Shown one piece after another: positions 34,655 to 44,864 of a stretch of 64,000 bases of DNA. A program made the translations under genes and the position numbers. Source of the DNA: Burkholderia sp. SRS-46 (GTDB lineage: Bacteria; Pseudomonadota; Gammaproteobacteria; Burkholderiales; Burkholderiaceae); contig NZ_PTXL01000003.1 of NCBI RefSeq assembly GCF_004343775.1, forward strand, positions 682,001 to 746,000, in the 5' to 3' direction. Under the pieces are notes generated by a model. It was not told the DNA's origin, did not search any database, and worked only from the letters and a program-made list of their open reading frames with translations. Each line of letters begins with the position of its first letter. The stretch's first letter is position 1.

Positions 34655-34813
34655 ATGGGACGACCACTGGGATGGGGCTCGGAACAAACGGGAAGGCCCG
34701 TCGTGCGATCACCTGGCAGACCGGGTGTCAATCAACTCGACGAGATCTGCGCAGACCGCGTGTTCAAGATGATCGACATGGAACACCTGGCCCCGCCGGC
34801 CCCACGCAATTGA
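34655..34813 (+). pseudogene. IS30-family transposase N-terminal remnant
   Basis: 52-codon frame behind a strong GGAGG. Its first ~29 residues (GRPLGWGSEQTGRPVVRSPG) match the typical N terminus of IS30-type transposases. After NQ the sequence diverges to an unrelated stretch and stops, so only the 5' tip remains. No inverted repeat found. The rest of 34281-34897 holds nothing else I can support. Confidence 0.55.
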
Positions 34814-34897
34814 CCCGGCCGGGCGCCGGCAGCGCGTGCCCGCACTCGTGAACGCGCCGCCACGGGAAGCACGGTTTTTCCTCGATTGGTACAACCT

Positions 34898-35530
34898 CTA
34901 GTGCTGCGATTCCAGTGCGATACGCACCGCCAATCCGGCCAGCACGGTACCCATCAACCAGCGCTGAACCCGTGCCCAGACCGGCCGCCTGGCGAGAAAC
35001 ACCGCGATCGAACCCGCCATGCTCGCGATCACGGTGTTGACGCTGACGCTCACCAGGATCTGTACGCAGCCGAGCGCCAGCGATTGAGCGAGCACGCTGC
35101 CGTGTCCGGGCGAAATGAACTGCGGCAGCAGCGACAGATACATCACCGCGATCTTCGGATTCGTGAGGTTGGTGACGAACCCCATCGTGAAGAGTTTGCC
35201 GCGACTGTCGTGCGGCAGCTGCCGGACCTGAAACGCCGAGCGGCCGCCCGGCTTGAGCGCTTGCCAGGCGAGGTATGCCAGGTACAGCGCGCCACCGATG
35301 CGCAATGCATCGTATGCGTAGGGCACGGTCAGCACGAGCGCGGTGATGCCGAATGCCGCGCAGAACATGTAGAACACGAACCCGAGCGCAATGCCGCCGA
35401 GCGAAACCAGGCCCGCGCGGCGGCCCTGGCAGATCGAACGCGAGATCAGGTAGATCATGTTCGGTCCGGGTGTGAGGACCATGCCGAGCGACACGAGTCC
35501 GAAGGCAAGCAGAGTGGGGGTGGCAGGCAT
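34898..35530 (-). CDS. LysE/RhtB-family amino-acid exporter
   Basis: 210 residues with about six membrane helices. Family motifs LVSLGMVLTPGPNMIYLISRS near the N terminus (split here by normal helix breaks) and NLTNPKIAVMYLSLLPQF in the middle. Exports amino acids or homoserine lactone-like compounds. It lies 125 bp downstream of the LysR gene on the same strand, so the LysR protein may control it. Confidence 0.93.
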   Translation of the reverse strand: MPATPTLLAFGLVSLGMVLTPGPNMIYLISRSICQGRRAGLVSLGGIALGFVFYMFCAAFGITALVLTVPYAYDALRIGGALYLAYLAWQALKPGGRSAFQVRQLPHDSRGKLFTMGFVTNLTNPKIAVMYLSLLPQFISPGHGSVLAQSLALGCVQILVSVSVNTVIASMAGSIAVFLARRPVWARVQRWLMGTVLAGLAVRIALESQH

Positions 35531-35655
35531 GGGGGCGCTATCCGGAGGGCGGAATCAGGTTGACGGGTGCCAATCAATGTATTGCATATCGACTTTATCT
35601 TGTGTGAATAAAATGCAAGCCACCCATGAGCACGCTTCATCACTCCGCGCGCCGT

Positions 35656-36552
35656 TTACGTTTGCTTTCGCACCCGCGTCTTGGTCGTCTTGCTCCCCTT
35701 GCCGCGTTGTGCGGTGGTGAGCCGGATGAATTCGTCGACCACCGCATTGCCTGCGGTGTTCCATGACAGCCGAACGGAACGATGCAATTTCGGCGACAGC
35801 TCCAGTACGCGGCCGCCAAACGGCGTATACGTGAGCGTGATGCGAGGGACGATCGATACGCCCATGCCGGCCTCCGCCATCGACAGGACAGTGCGCGTCT
35901 CGACGACGTTGAACGCGGGCCGAAGCTGGCCGCCGCTGCGCGCAAAGTAATCGGCGATCACCGGCCCGCAGCCTCCCTTCGAGAAGATGTACGGCAACGC
36001 GGACAGCTGCTTTGCCGATACGCTCTTGCGGCCGTCGAACGTGCCGTCCGCGGCGACCGCGACGAAATCGTCGTCGAGTAGCGGCAGGTTGTTCGCGAAG
36101 GTCTTGGCGCCTGCCACGACGCCGATGTCGACGGTGCCGCTCTCGATCCACTCCTCGACTTCCTGGTCGGTGCCTTCGAGCAAAACCGCCGAAACGCCTG
36201 GGTGCATCTTTTTCAATTCTTCGAGTGCGGGCGCGACGAATGCGAGCGACACGCTCGGCAGCGAGCCGATCACGAGTCGGCCTTCGAGCTTGCCGCGCGA
36301 CAGGCTGAATTGCTGCCGGAGTGTCTGGGTTTCTCGGACTACGTTCTGGATGTACGGCCAGAGACGTTCGCCAGCGGCCGTCAGTACGACGGGCTGGCGG
36401 TCACGCAGAAGCAGCTTGACCTGGGTGATGTCCTCGAGCTCGGTCAACGCGTGACTGATCGCGGATTGGCTGCGGTTGAGGCGGTCGGCGGCGGCGGTAA
36501 GGGAGCCGAGCTCGACGACGGCGGCGAGTGCTTGGAGTTGGGCTAGCGTCAT
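35656..36552 (-). CDS. LysR-family transcriptional regulator
   Basis: 298 residues. Winged helix at the N terminus (LQALAAVVELGSLTAAADRL, SQSAISHALTELE) and a substrate-binding domain (LVIGSLPSVSLAFVAPALEEL, SIVPRITL). C-terminal tail is Lys/Arg/Thr-rich. Located just upstream of the LysE-type exporter. Confidence 0.94.
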   Translation of the reverse strand: MTLAQLQALAAVVELGSLTAAADRLNRSQSAISHALTELEDITQVKLLLRDRQPVVLTAAGERLWPYIQNVVRETQTLRQQFSLSRGKLEGRLVIGSLPSVSLAFVAPALEELKKMHPGVSAVLLEGTDQEVEEWIESGTVDIGVVAGAKTFANNLPLLDDDFVAVAADGTFDGRKSVSAKQLSALPYIFSKGGCGPVIADYFARSGGQLRPAFNVVETRTVLSMAEAGMGVSIVPRITLTYTPFGGRVLELSPKLHRSVRLSWNTAGNAVVDEFIRLTTAQRGKGSKTTKTRVRKQT

Positions 36553-36659
36553 TCATACCTCTCGTTCCATGGCATGCATATCGTGCATGGAACGATGATA
36601 GTTCATGAGCTATCTGGATGGGGTGTCCCTTGACCGCCGAACAAACCGACGCGCTTCTT

Positions 36660-36908
36660 TCATGGCGAGTCTTTCTCGGGTTCTCGATCCACACACATCC
36701 ATCGCTGGGTTTGTGCCAGCATCGCTTCGCAAGAAGCGCGCAAAAGCGGAAATGCCGTCATTACCTTGCGCAGCTGCCGGATACGAATTGAATGATCGAT
36801 GAATGGGTACGCATCCTGGTTTAATGCGATCCAGACTTTGTCCGCATCCGAGCAGGTGTCGATCCACCTTTCCAGGGTGGCGCGTACGAGCTCAAGCCGA
36901 TTGGTCAT
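36660..36908 (-). CDS. small hypothetical protein
   Basis: 82 residues, largely helical by pattern (ELVRATLERWIDTCSDADKV, IRIRQLRKVMTAF). No signal peptide or known domain. Its ATG overlaps the end of an in-frame coding remnant upstream (36892-37083), an arrangement that suggests former translational coupling. No family recognised. Confidence 0.45.
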   Translation of the reverse strand: MTNRLELVRATLERWIDTCSDADKVWIALNQDAYPFIDHSIRIRQLRKVMTAFPLLRASCEAMLAQTQRWMCVDREPEKDSP

Positions 36909-37083
36909 TTGCCACGAGTTGGTTGAGGGTTTTTTTGCCGATCTTGGTCAGCACCAACTGACCGTCACCGATCCATAGGCTTGAAGCAAAAGGCAACCAT
37001 TGTTGGGTATGGAAGACACAGTCGACGTTTGAGTGCTTGGGTATGCTTGAGAGTGAGCGAGCGGAATTGGCCGGTCGTCGACG
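36892..37083 (-). pseudogene. possible gene remnant without a start codon
   Basis: Open frame ending GQLVLTKIGKKTLNQLVAND. No ATG or GTG in frame; a TTG at 36996 would give 34 residues. The protein-like C terminus and overlap with the next ATG suggest the tail of a longer lost gene. Confidence 0.3.
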
Positions 37084-37226
37084 TCAGCGAGCGGCGACTC
37101 CGACCCGGAGCGGTCTGTCGATCGCAGAAAATCGAGTGGCCGGTATGCGAACTCAACCGGCCACTTGGCCCAGATCAGGACCGGTTCCCCATGCGGAGGT
37201 TACGTGAGACGCCCGGCTGGGCACTA

Positions 37227-37250
37227 GGCGGCCGCTTCAGCATGGCCGCC
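37227..37250 (-). terminator. hairpin downstream of rpsU
   Basis: Stem GGCGGCC / GGCCGCC with a 10-base loop, 14 bp after the bS21 stop on the minus strand. No T-tract. Confidence 0.35.
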
Positions 37251-37263
37251 CGGCAGTTCCCGG

Positions 37264-37476
37264 TCAGTACCGCTTTTTCGGCGGCAGCGACCGTTTGATC
37301 TGCTTGCGCAGGCGTGCCACTGCAGCAGCCTTTTTGCGTTTGCGTTCTGCGGTAGGTTTTTCATAGGCGGTCCGGGCCCGAAGCTCCGGAATCAAGCCGT
37401 TGCGCTCGATCGCGCGACGGAAACGGCGTAATGCAACTTCCACGGGCTCGTCGGGTTTCAGAATTACGGTAGTCAA
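37264..37476 (-). CDS. rpsU: 30S ribosomal protein bS21 (paralog)
   Basis: 70 residues beginning [20 protein letters not shown] and continuing with [20 protein letters not shown], the standard bS21 sequence. It starts at TTG (37476), with AAGGA upstream, inside the 3' end of the IF-1 gene (TTGA overlap), so the two are translationally coupled. Basic throughout; binds the small subunit near the mRNA platform. Divergence from canonical bS21 and the odd start suggest a second copy, perhaps used in particular growth states together with the cold-shock gene nearby. Confidence 0.93.
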   Translation of the reverse strand: MTTVILKPDEPVEVALRRFRRAIERNGLIPELRARTAYEKPTAERKRKKAAAVARLRKQIKRSLPPKKRY

Positions 37477-37850
37477 TTTTTTCCTTGGTTGAGATCCGCC
37501 GGCAATGGCGAATGGTGATGTGGATGTGCACGCAGCGTCGTGGCACAGGCAAGGGTTACAGCCGACGGTCGCGTATCGCGCCATCGACGACGGCGAAATG
37601 CCGGTCGTTGCGTTGCGCCGCCGCTCCGTTCATTCTTACGTCGAAAATCGATTCGTCCTCTCGTCAGGTCGTACGCCGAGCGTTCCGGCGTTACCCGATC
37701 GCCCGCAAGGATGCGAATGTGATGCTTGCGAATACGACCGGACGCGTACGCCCCTTCCACCACGCCATTGTCGAGCGTGACGCGGTAGCGGCTGTCTGGC
37801 AGCACTTCGTCAACGATACCATCGAGTTCCAGCAGTTCTTCTTTGACCAT
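37473..37850 (-). CDS. infA: translation initiation factor IF-1 with C-terminal extension
   Basis: 125 residues. The first ~74 are an S1-like OB fold: [55 protein letters not shown]-1 normally ends about there (roughly 72 residues, slightly longer in beta-proteobacterial paralogs). Here ~50 more residues follow, rich in Arg, His and Pro ([19 protein letters not shown]). The extension is needed for the stop codon to overlap the TTG of rpsU. Whether the extension is functional or the result of a lost stop is open. Confidence 0.92.
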   Translation of the reverse strand: MVKEELLELDGIVDEVLPDSRYRVTLDNGVVEGAYASGRIRKHHIRILAGDRVTPERSAYDLTRGRIDFRRKNERSGGATQRPAFRRRRWRDTRPSAVTLACATTLRAHPHHHSPLPADLNQGKN

Positions 37851-38369
37851 TCAAGGTTCCTGATCAATTGGCGGGACATGGGCTCGGATGCTGCATCGAG
37901 GAAGAAGCCGCGAGCGTTGATCGACATGCGCTTGCGCGGTAGTGGAAGCATGACATTTGCTCGGCAGCCCTTGCGTCCTGGAAGTCGTGGGCACCGCCTT
38001 GTCCGGGCGGCGCACCAGGTACGCGAGGGGATTGGTCAGACGAGACGGCTCGCAATACCGATGCGAGTCGGGGCGTGCAGTCCGGCGAGCTCGGCTATTG
38101 CTGGCGTCACTGGACTACCAATCAAAGGAAGATTCGCGACTAGCCGACACGCGTCTTTTCGGTGCTGTGCGAAGCGAACTAGGTTCTGCATTGTAACCGA
38201 GGGCCGCCATCTGCCCCGCCATTATCGGCGGGACCAGAAGGAAGGGGGGTTGTCAGCCATGCGTGCCGACGATGCGCAGTTCGGGATCCCACGTGATGTT
38301 TGGGTGCGCTTTGTCGCACCCGCCCTGGCGCCTCGGATGCGTTGGGTGTTACGAGCCGTGGCGTCGTCT
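37851..38369. other. no gene recognised between infA and the next small gene
   Basis: 519 bp of ordinary composition. Open frames exist on both strands, but none shows family motifs or a convincing ribosome site. Confidence 0.4.
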
Positions 38370-38594
38370 TTAACCGCGCATGTCGACCCAGTTGCGTGCC
38401 CACTGGGCCGAGTGCTGCAGCGCTTGCTCTTCACTCTTGAAGTAATCGAGCGAATAGAACCAGTAGCGGCTTTCGGCTCGCGTGCTATCGATGCGTTCGA
38501 GCAGCAGGTTGGATGAAAAGCTGCCGTCGGGCAAGCGATGCGCCGAGGATTGGACGGCATAGCCGTTGTATTGTTGAATTTGTTTGCTTTGCAT
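38370..38594 (-). CDS. small hypothetical protein of the cold-shock region
   Basis: 74 residues starting MQSKQIQQYNGYAVQSSAHR. Contains GYAVQSSAHRLPDGSFSSNL and WFYSLDYFKSEEQALQHSAQ, the pattern of a compact alpha/beta protein with paralogs near csp genes in related bacteria (recollection, unverified). No signal peptide. Longer upstream frames lack support. Confidence 0.6.
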   Translation of the reverse strand: MQSKQIQQYNGYAVQSSAHRLPDGSFSSNLLLERIDSTRAESRYWFYSLDYFKSEEQALQHSAQWARNWVDMRG

Positions 38595-38835
38595 TTTAAT
38601 TTTAATGATATTTGAGTGCGCACGTGCCGTGCGAAAAGTGCACGGGTGCGCCGATTCAAGGCCGTTCGAGCCGAATTCTGCAGCAGTCGAAAAGCGAAAA
38701 ATGGCGTTGAAGCCTGAGGGGAGAATGAGGCACAACGAGGCGTATGACGCTTGGCAAGCTGCTCAATAAACAGATGCCAATCAGGAGCGATCGCGCCAAC
38801 TGAGGGAGGCAAAGCTCCGCGAGGGTATCGCTGCA

Positions 38836-38863
38836 ACCCGGCATCCGTCTCGGGAGGCCGGGT
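38836..38863 (-). terminator. hairpin after the cold-shock gene
   Basis: ACCCGGC / GCCGGGT stem with a 14-base loop, 10 bp beyond the csp stop on the minus strand. No strong T-tract. Confidence 0.45.
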
Positions 38864-38872
38864 GCTTCAACT

Positions 38873-39076
38873 TTACATCGGCTTGATGTTAGCCGCTTGC
38901 AGCCCCTTCGGGCCTTGCTTCGTTTCGAAACTCACCTTCTGATTTTCAGCCAGCGTCTTGAAGCCGTCGCCCCTGATTTCGGAGAAGTGAGCGAACAGGT
39001 CGTCGCCGCCCTTGTCCGGGGTGATGAAGCCAAAGCCTTTGCTGTCGTTGAACCACTTAACGGTGCCGGTATCCAT
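38873..39076 (-). CDS. cold-shock protein (CspA family)
   Basis: 67 residues, complete cold-shock domain: [18 protein letters not shown] (RNP1 KGFGFI), DDLFAHFS (RNP2-like), and [13 protein letters not shown] at the C terminus. Binds single-stranded RNA/DNA and melts structure at low temperature. Start at 39076 with AAGGA upstream; the 5' region is long enough for the usual csp leader. Same strand as the IF-1/bS21 genes. Confidence 0.95.
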   Translation of the reverse strand: MDTGTVKWFNDSKGFGFITPDKGGDDLFAHFSEIRGDGFKTLAENQKVSFETKQGPKGLQAANIKPM

Positions 39077-39117
39077 GAAGAATCCTTGAGAAAAAATACG
39101 AAGATTTGCGCTATTAA

Positions 39118-40803
<1,686 letters not shown>

Positions 40804-40831
40804 TTCCCGAACCTGTCGGTCGCGATGGCCT

Positions 40832-40863
40832 GAGGCGGCAGCCCGTTGTGCACGGGCCGCCTC
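40832..40863. terminator. bidirectional terminator
   Basis: GAGGCGGC / GCCGCCTC stem, with CCCGT / ACGGG pairing inside, between the convergent reductase remnant and the YbhB-like gene. Confidence 0.55.
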
Positions 40864-40884
40864 ATTCGAACCCGTGACCGCGCA

Positions 40885-41439
40885 TTACTTCCGAAACGTC
40901 CCGAGCAATTCGGCCTGCGCGACCACATGCCCCTTCATTGCCTTCTCCAGCGCGGCCTTGGTGGGCTGGTGCAGATCGGGCAGCACCGTATCGAGCGCAT
41001 ACAGCTTGTGGAAATAGCGGTGACGGCCGACGGGCGGGCAGGGGCCGCCATACGCGGTGCGCCGGAAGTCGTTGGTGCCTTCGAGCGTGCCCGGCGGCAG
41101 CGCGCTTCCGGCGAGCGCCTCCTGCAGCCCGGGCGCCGTGGGCGGGATGTTGTACAGCACCCAGTGGACCCAGGTCATCTGTGGCGCGGCCGGGTCCGGC
41201 GCGTCAGGGTCGTCGACGATCAGTGCGAGGCTCTTTGCGTTGGCGGGCACCCCGGACCACGCGAGCGGCGGCGACACGTCCGCGCCCATGCAGGTATGGC
41301 GGCGGGGAATCTCGCTCCCTTCGCGAAAGGCCGCCGAAGTCAGGATCAAGGTCATGGCGTGCTCCTCGGCGACGCTCTGCGCCGCCAATCCGGCGGCGCA
41401 GATCAGCGGGATCAGCAGGGATGCTGCGCGGCAGCGCAT
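40885..41439 (-). CDS. YbhB/YbcL (PEBP, Raf-kinase-inhibitor-like) exported protein
   Basis: 184 residues. Signal peptide from the start at 41439 (GGAG upstream) ending near QSVAEEHA. PEBP motifs: DVSPPLAWSGVPANAKSLAL, IVDDPDAPDPA, MTWVHWVLYNIP, and PCPPVGRHRYFHKLYALD. Bacterial members are periplasmic or cytoplasmic with no firmly known ligand. Longer frame to 41523 lacks a ribosome site. Confidence 0.9.
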   Translation of the reverse strand: MRCRAASLLIPLICAAGLAAQSVAEEHAMTLILTSAAFREGSEIPRRHTCMGADVSPPLAWSGVPANAKSLALIVDDPDAPDPAAPQMTWVHWVLYNIPPTAPGLQEALAGSALPPGTLEGTNDFRRTAYGGPCPPVGRHRYFHKLYALDTVLPDLHQPTKAALEKAMKGHVVAQAELLGTFRK

Positions 41440-42430
41440 CGCAGGTGCTCCATCGGATTGCCCGGTGACGATCGTCACGCGCAAGCGCGGTCGGATCGTG
41501 CGCGCCAACGTTTGTCGATCCATGTCTCGCGAGGCGTCGCAGCGTCATTCGGGTATTTAAAAAAGCTAGTGCAGGCTGCGGCCAAATTCAACAGGCGGCG
41601 CGCTAACGGTCGAAGGGCTGTTTCTTGTCGGACAAAATTCGAAAGCAGGCGGTGCGTCAGCCGGTATCCGCTGCAAGGGAGCCGTTGCCCCATTTCTCCG
41701 CGGGCGCGCCGGTCGATGGCCGCGATCCCCCCCAAATCGATTCCCAGCCGGTCGCACCTCTGTCCGCGTCGACTTCAGGCCACGATGCTGCCATTCGTCG
41801 AAGCCTTTACCGGTTTTGCACAACCTCGGATAGTACGGCTTTGTCTGCGTCCATTCGATAATCCTCTTCTTCAACTTGTTGTCGGATGAAATGTTTTGCC
41901 TGTCGATACGTGCTCGACAGAGGGGTAATTAATATTTCGACAGGTAAAACGAATTGGCGATATTTTCGATAGGTAAAACGCATTTTCGAAATTTGACAAT
42001 TTTTTTGTCAAATTCGTCGATAGGTCGCTAAAGAGTCGGGTTAGACTGCGTCTCGCAATGATGATGCGAGAGAAGCTGGTAATCGTGTGATGATTTTTGA
42101 TATCGATCGCATATCGCCAGGTAAAACTCACCGGAAATGCGAGGCGGCGTGAATGATATGTTGGCCACGTTATTTGTTGAATGGTTCGCCTGAAGTGAGT
42201 TGAAGCATCCAAATGAAGAATGGAATATGTGTTTTCGAAATATCGGAGACGCAGGGGTATCTTTGGCGTGGGTTCCGAGGTTGAGTGTGATGTTGGCCAT
42301 TGTGCGCTGGCTGCCCATGCGGTGGCGGACGCCACGGTTATGCCTGTGGCTGCTCGCGAATTTCCAGCTTCCAATCGATGCATGCCTCCCTTCCGTTGTT
42401 TTGGCACAGCGACGCGTGCGGCACGGCAAC
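41440..42430. other. long AT-rich intergenic region with repeats
   Basis: Nothing coding is supported. From about 41880 the GC content drops sharply. It contains recurrent GGTAAAAC elements (41943, 41972 and 42118) and a strong hairpin at 41990-42014. Confidence 0.5.
41990..42014. repeat. perfect inverted repeat with T-rich loop
   Basis: AATTTGACAA / TTGTCAAATT, 10-bp arms around five T. AT-rich arms are unlike ordinary terminators and could be an operator; half-sites TTTGACA/TGTCAAA. Confidence 0.6.
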
Positions 42431-42652
42431 ATGATTATCGAGTGCTGTGCCTATAAGGGAATCACGCCTGGCGACGTGCAGGCGAAGAATATATATGGAT
42501 CGTCCGTTGCGTTGAGCTATTACGACCTGGTGGGCGTGTCATCGATGCCACAGCTCCGGCCGGTGGGAAGCTCAAAGTGGACATGTGATCAACTGGAAAG
42601 CTTGCGCCACCTGGGCATCCGGCACGGTGCGGATTTGAGAGATCTTCTCTGA
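42431..42652 (+). CDS. small hypothetical protein, doubtful
   Basis: 73 residues from the ATG at 42431, beginning MIIECCAYKGITPGDVQAKN and ending HLGIRHGADLRDLL. Codon use from here on looks coding, whereas the frame upstream to 42200 does not. No ribosome site and no family. Might be a remnant. Confidence 0.3.
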   Translation: MIIECCAYKGITPGDVQAKNIYGSSVALSYYDLVGVSSMPQLRPVGSSKWTCDQLESLRHLGIRHGADLRDLL

Positions 42653-42787
42653 GTCAATGATAGCGGTGCAGGGAGGACATGTCTTCCTGATTGCGCGCAC
42701 CGATATCGACGATCGAATGTTCGAGCGTGCCTGCTCGCCAGCAGTGTATTAAAAGTTATCTACGTTGCCCGGGGTGGGGAAACTGTA

Positions 42788-43546
42788 ATGAACTACATCG
42801 TCGACGCGGTCGACAGCGCGCTGAAGCTTTTGAATTGCGTGGCCGAGCATCCGCATCTCGGTGTGACCAGACTTGCGTTGAAGCTCGGCATCAACAAGTC
42901 TCGCACGTACCGTTTGCTCTGCACGCTCCAGCTCCATCGATACGTCGTGCGGGACGAGCGCACGTCGACCTATGCGCTCGGAACACAGGCGTTCGTCATC
43001 GGCGTCGCGGCGCTGCGACAGAGTGCGCTCATGCATGCCGCGCAGCACCACATGTTCGCGCTCAGCCTGGCAATCAACGAGACTGTCGTGCTGCGCGTGC
43101 GCGAAGGGCTCGAGACGATCTGCATCATGCGCTGCAACACGACCTGCGAGACCCGCACGATCGGCTCCGTCGGCAACCGGCGATCGATCGGACTCGGCGC
43201 ATCGGGCAAGGTGTTGCTCGCGTTCGCACCCGTCGCGGTACGCGAAGAATATTTCGCATACCTGGGTAAATCCGCGGGCGGAAGTTCGCTTGAGATCGGC
43301 GACGCGCTCGACGCGATCGCGCGCAATGGTTACGCGGTGAGTGTCGGCGAGGTGACGGCGGGAACCGTTGCGATCGCGGTGCCGGTTTGCGACCGGACGG
43401 GCGCGGCGGTCGCGTCCCTCAGCGTGACGGGGCCGGAAATACGGATCAGCCGCGTCAACATTCATGACTATCTCGGGCGGTTGCAGGCATGCAGCCGCGC
43501 CATCTCCGCCCAACTCGGCCAGATCCCGATCCGCGCCGTGACTTGA
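42788..43546 (+). CDS. IclR-family transcriptional regulator
   Basis: 252 residues. N-terminal winged helix (VDSALKLLNCVAEHPHLGVT, GINKSRTYRLLCTL) and C-terminal effector domain (GLGASGKVLLAFAP, VGEVTAGTVAIAVPVCDRTG, AAVASLSVTGP). The start follows a GGGG-type site. Regulators of this family sense small organic acids. No obvious target gene is adjacent; an H-NS gene follows. Confidence 0.92.
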   Translation: MNYIVDAVDSALKLLNCVAEHPHLGVTRLALKLGINKSRTYRLLCTLQLHRYVVRDERTSTYALGTQAFVIGVAALRQSALMHAAQHHMFALSLAINETVVLRVREGLETICIMRCNTTCETRTIGSVGNRRSIGLGASGKVLLAFAPVAVREEYFAYLGKSAGGSSLEIGDALDAIARNGYAVSVGEVTAGTVAIAVPVCDRTGAAVASLSVTGPEIRISRVNIHDYLGRLQACSRAISAQLGQIPIRAVT

Positions 43547-43833
43547 TCGGCTTCGATCCCGTGTTTGGCCTTGGGGTGCGGCTGGCCTGTTCGCGAATCA
43601 GTGGGTGCCGGTGTCGGCGATATGCCGCGTATCGACTCCGCCAAGATCGACCGGGACCACGACCGGCGTGCGGGGCTCCATTCACGCAGGCCGGGCGCAG
43701 TGCGCAACCCAGGTTCAGCGAGTCACCTATGCGCTGCCAGCGCGGACGGGATGCGTTGAGGCGCCCGCGAGAATCAGTCACGGCCGGGGATCGAACATCG
43801 ACGACTGAAGAGAGACCGGCGCAGGAGCACGTG

Positions 43834-44127
43834 ATGAAGACATATGGTGAGCTAATGGTGCAATTTGATCAGCTGAAGAAGGAGATCGAAATCGCGCGAG
43901 AGCAAGAGGCGCAACGCATCGCACGCCGAGTGCTCGAGTTGTTGGCCGAAAGCGGAGTGGATGTGCGGGAAATGGCGAAGCCGCAGCTCCGTGGACGGAA
44001 GGTTTCCCCGAAATACTGGAATCCGCAGACGGGCGCCACGTGGTCGGGGCGGGGACGCACGCCCAAGTGGCTGGTTGGTCAGGATCTGCGTCAATTTCTG
44101 ATCGCGAACTCCGACGACGAGCAGTAG
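43834..44127 (+). CDS. H-NS family nucleoid protein
   Basis: 97 residues. An N-terminal coiled-coil (MVQFDQLKKEIEIAREQEAQ) mediates oligomerisation, and the C-terminal DNA-binding loop TWSGRGRTPKWL carries the G-R-G-R-T-P-x-W signature. AGGAG before the ATG. H-NS proteins silence AT-rich DNA; the AT-rich regions on either side (41.9-42.2 kb and 44.2-44.85 kb) and the adhesin gene downstream are candidate targets. Confidence 0.93.
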   Translation: MKTYGELMVQFDQLKKEIEIAREQEAQRIARRVLELLAESGVDVREMAKPQLRGRKVSPKYWNPQTGATWSGRGRTPKWLVGQDLRQFLIANSDDEQ

Positions 44128-44864
44128 CCGTTGCACACAGATGGTATGGGCGAGGCGGGAACCCGAGTCCGGCTCCGGATCGAAATGTTTCGCTTGCCGA
44201 CACGGGTAATCATATTAATAGAGTGTCTTGTTTTGATGAATAAGATATCGGTGTTGTGTTTTATCTGGCGATATGAGTTTGTATAAATTTAACATTGACT
44301 TCGCGTGAGTCGGCTTCATTTTTTTAAAATCAAATATAAACTGACTGAACTGAAGGGCGGCATTGTCGTGAGCCTGCATGGCGCTGCCAACGATGGTGAG
44401 GCGCAACCGGCATGCATGCGCATGGTTTCGTTGCTGCCGTGCGAAATATAAATGGATCTGAGAGGAGGCGATATCGATGCTCGCCTCGAAATTGACGGCC
44501 GGCAAGATTGAAATTGGACTGCAGCGAAAATAACGCGCCGGTTAAACCTGGCGGAATTATCGCGTGACCTTCGTCTGTTTATTGTTTTCGGCATGTCTTC
44601 GGCGACGCAGAAATTATCGGGCTGCGATTGCAGTCCGTCATAGTCGTATTGCTTTTCCAGTCATTGCCACTCGAGCGTGAAATGATTCGGTCGGTTTGCG
44701 GGGGCTTTGCCGCCCCCTGCTTCCTGGGAGAGATGCGGAAGAAGCGGGTGGGTGAGTTGATGATCGTGTTGTAACCATGAACATGGTTCGACGTGCAAGT
44801 CACATGAAATGTTGCTTGTCGATTGATATGGACTGCAAATTTATAGCGGCGGGGAGGGATGGCG
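44128..44864. other. AT-rich upstream region of the adhesin gene
   Basis: About 735 bp of low-GC sequence without a supportable gene; minus-strand frames here look random. Probably regulatory DNA of the adhesin and a likely H-NS binding zone. Confidence 0.45.

Noticed and set aside
44215-44505. 96-codon minus-strand frame upstream of the adhesin
   Set aside because: AT-rich random-looking translation, no ribosome site or family.
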